Source: CAYRQF01 sp964615845 (GTDB lineage: Bacteria > Patescibacteriota > Minisyncoccia > Phycocordibacterales > CSBR16-119). From it: a stretch of DNA of 6,354 nucleotides. The position numbers and the translations under genes were made by a program. Within the stretch, counting starts at the first letter, position 1; the number at the start of each line of letters is the position of its first letter. Below the pieces are notes generated by a model, which had not been told where the DNA came from, searched no databases, and saw nothing but the letters and a program-made list of their open reading frames with translations. The stretch lies in the NCBI GenBank assembly GCA_964615845.1, contig CAZTRC010000026.1:1-6354 (forward strand), in the 5' to 3' direction. This document shows, piece after piece, positions 1-5,332 of this stretch.

Positions 1-785
1 ATCACGCCCACACTCTCTACGGAGAGGAAATTTTTTCTATAGGGAATTTTCCAGTGACGAATTCGATGTTTACGAGCTGGGTGGCTCTTATTGTTATCGC
101 CGTCTTGGCATTGGTATTATCTACCAAGAAAAAACCAGTTCCAAGAGGTATTCAAAACGTGTTCGAGATAATCATCGAGCAGCTTCTAGATCTTTGCGAT
201 AAGGTCACTCAAAACCGTAGAACTTCCGAAATCGCATTACCGGTCGTAATGTCTCTTGTCGTATTTGTTCTTGTAAATAATTGGATCGGCATATTGCCTG
301 GTATCGGCACAATAATGATTGAGACAGGCCATGGCAGTGTGGCTCTTTTTCGCGGAGCGACGGCGGATCTCAATACGACCTTGGCGCTATCTCTCGTATC
401 TGTATTATTCGCTAACTTTGTAGGAATATTCGTAGTCGGGGGTTGGAATACCTTCACCAAATTCTTTCGTCTTCCGGCCCTGATTCGACTCAAAAGAGTG
501 CTCAAGGAGCCGGTCCAGCTGGTCCTAGTCCCGGTTGATATATTTGTAGGATTACTCGAGATATTAGGTGAGGTAGCTAAGGTCGCCTCTCTGTCATTTC
601 GATTGTTCGGTAACATATTCGCCGGGGAAGTTCTCATCGCATCAATGGCCGCATTATTCGCTTATGTTGTCCCAATGCCATTCGTTTTTCTTGAATTTTT
701 CGTCGGTATTATCCAGGCATTCATCATTGGACTTCTCACGGTTGTGTATGTTACACTTGCGGTTCAGGTGCACGAAGAACATTAG
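1..785 (+). CDS. atpB: ATP synthase Fo subunit a (5'-partial)
   Basis: Membrane subunit a of F-type ATP synthase; it forms the two proton half-channels beside the c-ring. The reading frame is open from base 3 to the TAG at 783-785, giving 260 visible residues. The GTG at 54 is not the start: the 17 codons before it encode HAHTLYGEEIFSIGNFP, which matches the usual N-terminal segment of this family, so the true start lies left of the window. Numbering from base 3, the NNWIGILPG motif is near residues 92-100 and DLNTTLAL near 122-129. The essential arginine is R200 in SFRLFGN (codon 600-602, equivalent to E. coli Arg210), followed by E209 (equivalent to Glu219). The last helix carries Q238 in IQAF (equivalent to Gln252), and the protein ends in HEEH, much like the E. 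coli end. At the position of E. coli His245 there is a glutamate, E231. About five membrane helices are expected. It is the first visible gene of the operon, 48 bases before atpE. Confidence 0.97.
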   Translation, partial: HAHTLYGEEIFSIGNFPVTNSMFTSWVALIVIAVLALVLSTKKKPVPRGIQNVFEIIIEQLLDLCDKVTQNRRTSEIALPVVMSLVVFVLVNNWIGILPGIGTIMIETGHGSVALFRGATADLNTTLALSLVSVLFANFVGIFVVGGWNTFTKFFRLPALIRLKRVLKEPVQLVLVPVDIFVGLLEILGEVAKVASLSFRLFGNIFAGEVLIASMAALFAYVVPMPFVFLEFFVGIIQAFIIGLLTVVYVTLAVQVHEEH

Positions 786-833
786 TTTTTCGGGCGCTTT
801 GGTTTTTATTTATTAAGTTAATTTGAATACATT
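786..833 (+). promoter_or_regulatory. A/T-rich leader before atpE
   Basis: This 48-base gap is the longest intergenic stretch in the window. After a short G/C-containing patch (CGGGCGC at 791-797) it is almost entirely A and T up to the atpE start codon and has no Shine-Dalgarno motif. In E. coli an A/U-rich segment before atpE boosts translation to supply the many copies of subunit c, so an equivalent unstructured translation enhancer is plausible here. That role is inferred from position and composition only. I see no paired -35/-10 promoter with good spacing and no terminator hairpin. Confidence 0.3.
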
Positions 834-1061
834 ATGGAAGGACAAATAACGAACCTCGTACCAATTGCCAAGGCTATCGCTATTGCCGGCGGAGCGCTCG
901 GCCCGGGCATCGGTCTCGGTCTTATCGGCTACTCAGCTATGCAGTCCATCGGCAGAAATCCAGAATCAGCGAGTAAAATTATGGTCCCAATGCTTCTTAT
1001 CGCCGCTTTGACAGAAGCCGTGGCTATCTACACCCTCGTCGTCGCATTCTCTATCAACTAG
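834..1061 (+). CDS. atpE: ATP synthase Fo subunit c
   Basis: Subunit c is a two-helix hairpin (DCCD-binding proteolipid) that oligomerises into the rotating ring of Fo. At 75 residues it has the normal length. Helix 1 spans roughly residues 8-36 and contains the glycine-rich packing motif GGALGPGIGLG (19-29). The polar loop carries the conserved R41-N42-P43 that contacts gamma and epsilon. Helix 2 runs from about 49 to 73 with the ion-carrying carboxylate E61 in ALTEAVAIY. The sodium ligands of Na+-type rings are absent: the position of the Ilyobacter tartaricus Gln32 is L28, and the residue after the glutamate is A62, not Ser. A proton-coupled ring is therefore expected (inference). The ATG at 834 is the only sensible start. 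No ribosome-binding site precedes it. It lies between atpB and atpF, with a 14-base gap to atpF. Confidence 0.97.
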   Translation: MEGQITNLVPIAKAIAIAGGALGPGIGLGLIGYSAMQSIGRNPESASKIMVPMLLIAALTEAVAIYTLVVAFSIN

Positions 1062-1075
1062 TCTGATCTAAAATT

Positions 1076-1567
1076 ATGGGAGATTTCTTTGCGACATTCC
1101 ACATCGAAGGCCGGCTCTTACTGGCGCAATTCGCGAACTTTGCGGTGGTTTTCGTATTGATTTATTTTTTCGTCTTGAAGCCTTTGACGAAAGTAATGGC
1201 AACGCGTACTGAAACTATCGAAAAGGGACTAGACGATGCTAAAAAAGCCGAAACAGCACTCATGATGGCGGGTCACGAGAAAGAACGCATCATCGGCGAA
1301 GGCCACCAGGAATCTAAATCACTTCTACTCGAAGCTGAGTCGAAGAAGGAAGCAATTGTCGAATCAGCCAAAATCGAGGCCGAGGCCGAAGCGCACAAGA
1401 TGAAAGAATCCGCGATCAAAGAAATCGAAGTGTTAAAAGAACATCAGGCAATGGAAATCAAGAAAAAGTCTGTCGGACTCATTGTTTCCGGTGTTGAAAA
1501 GATTTTGCGCGAAAAAATGGATGAGAAAAAGGCTGAAGAGATGATTAATGGTTTAATCAAAAGCTAA
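1076..1567 (+). CDS. atpF: ATP synthase Fo subunit b
   Basis: Subunit b forms the membrane anchor and right-handed coiled coil of the peripheral stalk that holds F1 still against the turning rotor. The 163 residues match the family's usual length. A short N-terminal segment leads to one membrane helix at about residues 12-34 with the typical AQFANF start and the FVLKPLTKVM exit, then R44 and IEKGL. Residues 45-130 are a long charged helix rich in Glu, Lys and Ala, including alternating EAEAEA at 101-106, with no proline. The C-terminal part (about 131-163) is the region that binds delta. Only one b-type gene is visible, so a b homodimer rather than a b/b' pair is expected. It starts at ATG 1076 without a recognisable Shine-Dalgarno motif. 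Its TAA is one base from the atpH start, suggesting coupled translation. Confidence 0.95.
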   Translation: MGDFFATFHIEGRLLLAQFANFAVVFVLIYFFVLKPLTKVMATRTETIEKGLDDAKKAETALMMAGHEKERIIGEGHQESKSLLLEAESKKEAIVESAKIEAEAEAHKMKESAIKEIEVLKEHQAMEIKKKSVGLIVSGVEKILREKMDEKKAEEMINGLIKS

Positions 1568-1568
1568 T

Positions 1569-1955
1569 ATGGCTGTTACTTCCAAACAACTGGCTCTCGC
1601 CCTGATTCGGTCTTTGGAAGGAGGTGCTAGTCCAAAGGTCCTCCAGAAAAACTTAGAAAATTTCATTGATAAAAATAATTTACAGACGCTCCTACCAAAT
1701 ATTGTTAAGAATTTAGAGAGGGAGGTGGTGAGCTTGGACAAGAAAAATACCGCACTCATCAAAGTCTCGCACGAAGTCAAAGACGCGACCCTAAAGTTAA
1801 TTGAGAAATTTATAGACAAGGAGAAATCTGATCCGATCAAGGTCGAAATAGACGAATCGCTTATCGGAGGATTCAAAGCAAACTATCGGGGACAAGTTTT
1901 CGATGGTAGCGTCAAGAATTATTTAAAAGAGCTCGAGTTTAATTTAATGAAATAA
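1569..1955 (+). CDS. atpH: ATP synthase F1 subunit delta, short form
   Basis: Delta (OSCP homologue) sits on top of the alpha/beta head and joins it to subunit b. The C-terminal half carries the family's hallmark: a beta strand, then DESLIGGF (95-102) and GQVFDGSVKNYLKEL (108-122), the conserved end that follows a helical hairpin. Position in the operon between atpF and atpA supports the call. The protein has 128 residues, whereas typical bacterial delta has about 175-180. The shortfall is in the N-terminal six-helix domain, reduced here to about 50-70 residues, with SKQLALAL resembling the usual first-helix motif. There is no frameshift: the frame is clean and the start sits directly after atpF. 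A genuinely compact delta, as I associate with Patescibacteria, is more likely than a broken gene. It is one base from both neighbours. Strong SD-like motifs occur inside the gene at 1618-1625 and 1721-1727. Confidence 0.9.
   Translation: MAVTSKQLALALIRSLEGGASPKVLQKNLENFIDKNNLQTLLPNIVKNLEREVVSLDKKNTALIKVSHEVKDATLKLIEKFIDKEKSDPIKVEIDESLIGGFKANYRGQVFDGSVKNYLKELEFNLMK
1611..1644 (+). other. Interleaved inverted repeats in early atpH
   Basis: CTTTGGA (1612-1618) is complementary to TCCAAAG (1631-1637). GGAGG (1620-1624), which lies in the loop of that hairpin, is complementary to CCTCC (1640-1644). The two pairings interleave, so they would form either alternative hairpins or a pseudoknot-like fold. 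The GGAGG belongs to AAGGAGGTG, a strong match to the anti-SD of 16S rRNA. The complementarity is directly visible; any function is unproven and chance within coding sequence is quite possible. Confidence 0.2.
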
Positions 1956-1956
1956 T

Positions 1957-3462
1957 ATGAAAGAAGTCGATCAATTAGTGGCGAGTTTGAAATCCAAGAT
2001 CGAAGGTGTCGATCCGAAAATCAATACGCAGGAAGTCGGAACGGTTGTTTCTGTTTCTGATGGTATTGCGCGTATCGCCGGACTGCCAGCCGCGCAGGCT
2101 TCGGAGCTCCTCACATTTGAATCTGGTGCAACAGGTCTCGCACTTAACCTCGAGGAAGATTTCATCGGCGCTATCATATTGGGCGAATTCAAGGGTGTGA
2201 AAGAAGGCGAGTCAGTCACGAGGACCAAAGAGATTCTCTCTATTCCGATTGGTGAGGGAATCGTGGGTCGTGTCGTCAACGCTTTGGGTGTTGCTATCGA
2301 CGGCCGTGGCGATATCAAGTCCGAGAAACGAGTGCTTGTCGAGAAAATCGCACCAGGTGTCATGACCCGCGAACCAGTCAATCAGCCGCTTCAAACTGGT
2401 ATCAAGGCTATCGACGCGATGATTCCAATCGGGCGCGGACAGCGCGAGCTCATCATCGGTGACCGACAAACTGGTAAGACCGCGATCGCCATCGACACTA
2501 TTTTAAATCAAGCAGGTGAAAATATTATCTGTGTTTATGTCGCTATCGGCCAGAAACAGTCCAAAGTCGCTAGAATGGTGTCACGTTTGAAAGATGCTGG
2601 CGCTATGGAATACACGATCGTCGTCTCGGCTCCGGCATCTGACTCTCCAGCCATGCTTTACTTGGCGCCTTATACCGGAGTCGCTATCGCTGAATATTTT
2701 ATGGACAAAGGCCAGGACGTTTTGATCGTTTACGACGATCTCTCCAAACACGCCGTCGCATATCGCGAGATCTCACTCCTTCTTCGACGTCCGCCGGGCC
2801 GCGAAGCCTATCCTGGAGACGTTTTCTATTTGCACTCACGACTTCTCGAGCGAGCTTGCCGACGTAACGAAAAATCTGGCGGCGGATCAATTACTGCGCT
2901 TCCAATCATCGAAACTCAAGGAGGAGATGTGTCCGGGTACATCCCGACAAACGTTATTTCGATTACTGATGGACAGATTTTCCTTGAAACGAGTCTCTTC
3001 TTCAAAGGCGTTCGCCCTGCGATCAACGCCGGACTATCGGTCTCGCGTGTCGGTGGTTCTGCTCAAATCAAATCGATGAAGAAAAATGCTGGAACATTGA
3101 AACTTGCGATGGCTCAATATCGTGAACTTGAATCGTTCTCACAGTTTGACTCAGACCTCGATCCAGAGACGAAGAAAGTTATCGAGAGAGGCAAGAGAGT
3201 GACCGAGCTTCTCAAACAAGGCCAGTATTCTCCTCTTCCAGTCGCGATGCAAGTCGTCTCTATAGTCGCCATCAACTCCGGACTCTTCGATTCATTTGAA
3301 GTCGCGGAAATTTCTGGAGTAGAAAAAGAACTTCATCAGTACATGAAGTCATCAGAAGCCAAACTTCTAGAATCCATCAAGGGTGATTGGAATGATGACA
3401 TCAAAGCCGAACTTGCCAAAGCGCTTGAGACATTCAAGAAAACCTACGGCAAGAAAAAATAA
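1957..3462 (+). CDS. atpA: ATP synthase F1 subunit alpha
   Basis: Alpha is the non-catalytic nucleotide-binding subunit of the F1 hexamer. At 501 residues it is full length. The N-terminal region (about 1-25) is the helix that contacts delta. A beta-barrel domain covers about 26-95 (VGTVVSVSDGIARIAGLP). The nucleotide-binding domain follows, with Walker A GDRQTGKT at 168-175, Walker B region VLIVYDDLSKHA at 255-266 and the RRPPGREAYPGDVFYLHSRL block at 277-296. The alpha/beta signature PAINAGLSVS is at 354-363, followed by the arginine finger R364 in SVSRVGGSAQ (equivalent to E. coli Arg376). The helical C-terminal domain runs from about 380 to the end and finishes in KKK. All expected functional residues are present. 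The start is ATG 1957, one base after the atpH stop, with no Shine-Dalgarno motif. It is followed after only two bases by a non-atp gene instead of atpG. Confidence 0.98.
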   Translation: MKEVDQLVASLKSKIEGVDPKINTQEVGTVVSVSDGIARIAGLPAAQASELLTFESGATGLALNLEEDFIGAIILGEFKGVKEGESVTRTKEILSIPIGEGIVGRVVNALGVAIDGRGDIKSEKRVLVEKIAPGVMTREPVNQPLQTGIKAIDAMIPIGRGQRELIIGDRQTGKTAIAIDTILNQAGENIICVYVAIGQKQSKVARMVSRLKDAGAMEYTIVVSAPASDSPAMLYLAPYTGVAIAEYFMDKGQDVLIVYDDLSKHAVAYREISLLLRRPPGREAYPGDVFYLHSRLLERACRRNEKSGGGSITALPIIETQGGDVSGYIPTNVISITDGQIFLETSLFFKGVRPAINAGLSVSRVGGSAQIKSMKKNAGTLKLAMAQYRELESFSQFDSDLDPETKKVIERGKRVTELLKQGQYSPLPVAMQVVSIVAINSGLFDSFEVAEISGVEKELHQYMKSSEAKLLESIKGDWNDDIKAELAKALETFKKTYGKKK

Positions 3463-3463
3463 T
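3457..3463 (+). repeat. AAATAAT copy at left edge of inserted gene
   Basis: The seven bases AAATAAT hold the last bases of the atpA lysine codon, its TAA stop and the next base. The same seven bases recur at 4410-4416 around the stop of the inserted gene, so the extra gene lies between two identical short copies. This could be a trace of recombination or merely a shared A/T-rich stop context; seven bases are too few to decide. Confidence 0.3.
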
Positions 3464-3464
3464 T

Positions 3465-4415
3465 ATGAAGAAGCAAACACTATTGGTATCAATAATCGTT
3501 CTCGTAATTGTTATTATTGCGGGTGTTTGGCTTGTTAAAAAAGGAAACAATACAGTCGTTGAATCAATAACTGAAACGCCCGTGGCAAAACAACCTCAAC
3601 AAAAAATTCGAACGCCAGAAGAGCAGGTTGCATACGAAGCGTTTATGGCAAAGATAAAAAAGGAAGACGAATTTCATAAAGAGTATTATGACCAGAACGC
3701 AACAAGTTTTGCGATGATAAAGCCGATTGATACTAAATTCCTATCATTTTTTTACAAGCCGTATAAAGATTATGACGAAAAAGGCAATGTTATTGCAAAT
3801 ACTTATAAAACACTTGATTTAACAAAACTCACTCAAATCTCCGAATCAGAATACGATACAGTAACTGACCAAAGTTTTGATTTATCTTCAAGACTAATTC
3901 AGAATCCTCCAGGTCTTACAAAAACAGAAGAGTGCCTAAGCTTTAATTTAGACAATGGAGATGCAAAATCTTTTTGTGATGACAGTAAATATTATGAGTT
4001 CGGTTATAAATATTTAGGGTTTTCAAAAGATCTTAACTTGCACTTAATAGAAATAGGAGGAAATGAATGGTTTGAGCTTTTTATTCTGGATCAAAAAAAC
4101 GGAAAAGAGGTTAAATTGTATAATCGAATGGCTCACAAGTACTCCTATGATAAAAGTCTTTTAGTGAGTTATTCATCTTGGACGGGATCTTTCGATGGAT
4201 ATAGCGGTGTTTCTTTCGTCGGACTTAAATCGGACGGGTACAATTCTTACGCTGGCTATGTTAACGAATCAGCTTGGGTTGTAAAAGATGTAAAGATTGA
4301 TAAAGATAATGTTGTTTATTTCAAAACTGAATCAAATTCTAATATCGAAACCACAAAAGACGGATCTGGTAATTACACAAAACAATACAGCTACTTTAAG
4401 CAAGTAATCAAATAA
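3465..4415 (+). CDS. Unknown membrane-anchored protein inserted between atpA and atpG
   Basis: I do not recognise this 316-residue protein. It begins with MKKQ, then one strongly hydrophobic segment (about residues 5-24) followed by KK, which reads as an uncleaved signal anchor leaving the rest outside the cytoplasm. No cysteine lies near it, so it is not a lipoprotein. A Thr/Pro/Gln-rich linker (about 27-50) leads to a charged, probably helical stretch (51-76). The remaining 240 residues are rich in Tyr, Phe, Ser, Asp and Asn and look mainly beta. Segments such as FELFILDQKNGKEVKLYN (204-221), KSLLVSYSS (230-238) and WVVKDVKIDKDNVVYFK (271-287) resemble repeated-strand, propeller-like blades, but this is only an impression. 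C157 and C171 are the only cysteines and could form a disulfide. Sampled rows average about 31% G+C against about 52-53% in atpA and atpG, suggesting foreign origin or weak codon selection. It lies 2 bases after atpA and 3 before atpG, so it should be co-transcribed. It is not a known ATP synthase subunit. Confidence 0.88.
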   Translation: MKKQTLLVSIIVLVIVIIAGVWLVKKGNNTVVESITETPVAKQPQQKIRTPEEQVAYEAFMAKIKKEDEFHKEYYDQNATSFAMIKPIDTKFLSFFYKPYKDYDEKGNVIANTYKTLDLTKLTQISESEYDTVTDQSFDLSSRLIQNPPGLTKTEECLSFNLDNGDAKSFCDDSKYYEFGYKYLGFSKDLNLHLIEIGGNEWFELFILDQKNGKEVKLYNRMAHKYSYDKSLLVSYSSWTGSFDGYSGVSFVGLKSDGYNSYAGYVNESAWVVKDVKIDKDNVVYFKTESNSNIETTKDGSGNYTKQYSYFKQVIK

Positions 4416-4416
4416 T
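4410..4416 (+). repeat. AAATAAT copy at right edge of inserted gene
   Basis: Second copy of the seven-base AAATAAT, here made of the final lysine codon, the TAA stop of the inserted gene and the next base. It pairs with the copy at 3457-3463. If the DNA between the copies were removed, the atpA stop would lie 3 bases before the atpG start, the tight spacing seen elsewhere in this operon. Confidence 0.3.
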
Positions 4417-4418
4417 GT

Positions 4419-5309
4419 ATGGGAGCTGACCAGAAAGCCATCAGGCAAAAAATGAAATCGATCGGGAATATCAAGAAAATCACCAAAACAATGGAGATGG
4501 TATCGGTCGCGAAAATGAAGAAGGGAACCGAGATGGCAAATCGCGGTCGCGCATATTCCAAATACGCCCTCGAGCTCGTGTCCCACATTGCCACCATGCC
4601 GGATATCTCACACCCGCTTTTAGCGCATGATGTCAAGGAGGGTCGCGAACTTGTCATCGTTATCTCATCGAACAAAGGCTTGGCTGGATCCTACAACACG
4701 AATATTTCCAAAGCCTTGTCGGTCTATACCAAGACTAAAGTAGGAAATATCGACTGTATAACCATCGGCAAGCAATCAGAAAAGTCCGCTCGCCGAAATA
4801 AACTCAATATCGTGGCAAGTTTCATCACTTTCTCCGAGAAAAGCTCATCCGATGAATTCCTCGTCATTCGCGACATGATTGTCGATAAGTTTACCAAAGG
4901 GGAATACGCCAAAGTCTCCGTTCTTTTTACAGAATTCAAAAACGCCACAACTTACAAACCATATCTAATGCAACTTCTCCCCGTCGCGCCAGAAGTTTAT
5001 AAAAATGTTTTATTGGAGGAAGAAGCTGGAACGTTCAAAGCCGAAAAATTAGTCGACTATAAATTTGAACCAAGCGAATCAATCGTCCTAGCCCAAATCA
5101 TCCCGCAAATCATCGCCGCCGCCATTTATCACTCGTTTGTCGAATCAGTCGCCTCAGAACACTCCGCCCGAATGTTCGCCATGAAAAACGCGAACGATAA
5201 CGCCGGCGAAATCCTCGATGACCTAACCCTCTTTTACAACCAAGCCCGCCAATCCGCCATCACCCAGGAAATTTCAGAAATCGTCGGAGGCGCAGCTGCC
5301 TTAAGTTAA
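4419..5309 (+). CDS. atpG: ATP synthase F1 subunit gamma
   Basis: Gamma is the central rotor shaft that turns inside the alpha3 beta3 head and couples it to the c-ring. At 296 residues it has the usual length. The N-terminal coiled-coil helix carries the family pattern IRQKMKSIGNIKKITKTMEM (8-27) and AKMKK (31-35). The Rossmann-like middle domain contains SSNKGLAGSYN (83-93). The C-terminal helix ends in the gamma signature ITQEISEIVGGAAA (281-294), in front of ARMFAMKNANDNA (250-262). The ATG at 4419 gives the normal MGADQKAIRQ beginning; an overlapping ATG at 4415 reads only four codons and can be ignored. Base composition returns to that of the other atp genes, in contrast with the gene just upstream. 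There is no Shine-Dalgarno motif, and a 23-base A/T-rich gap separates it from atpD. Confidence 0.97.
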   Translation: MGADQKAIRQKMKSIGNIKKITKTMEMVSVAKMKKGTEMANRGRAYSKYALELVSHIATMPDISHPLLAHDVKEGRELVIVISSNKGLAGSYNTNISKALSVYTKTKVGNIDCITIGKQSEKSARRNKLNIVASFITFSEKSSSDEFLVIRDMIVDKFTKGEYAKVSVLFTEFKNATTYKPYLMQLLPVAPEVYKNVLLEEEAGTFKAEKLVDYKFEPSESIVLAQIIPQIIAAAIYHSFVESVASEHSARMFAMKNANDNAGEILDDLTLFYNQARQSAITQEISEIVGGAAALS

Positions 5310-5332
5310 ATTACTAGCATTAATAATCAAAC

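Noticed and set aside
54..56. GTG at 54 as the start of atpB
   Set aside because: The frame is open to the left edge, and the 17 upstream codons match the conserved N-terminal segment of subunit a, so the gene is simply cut by the window.
209..637. 142-codon open frame on the - strand opposite atpB
   Set aside because: It lies wholly antisense to a well-conserved gene, resembles no known family, and is explained by the codon bias of atpB.
2919..2930. AAGGAGGAGATG motif in atpA
   Set aside because: The spacing to the ATG is too short and the sequence encodes a conserved stretch of alpha (QGGDVSGY), so it is not a start site.
4055..4164. AGGAGG followed by ATG codons at 4063 and 4067 inside the unknown gene
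   Set aside because: The well-spaced ATG at 4067 meets a stop after two codons, and the ATG at 4063 is only 2 bases from the motif and gives a 33-codon peptide without features. The bases simply encode Gly-Gly-Asn-Glu in the real frame.
4279..4310. Possible promoter TTGTAA ... GATAAT ahead of atpG
   Set aside because: The two hexamers are 20 bases apart, too far for a standard promoter, and such matches are expected by chance in this A/T-rich gene.
3465..4415. The inserted gene as AtpI, AtpZ or a second b-type subunit
   Set aside because: AtpI and AtpZ are small multi-helix membrane proteins and b-type subunits are long charged helices. This protein has one anchor and a large, aromatic-rich, probably beta outer domain.
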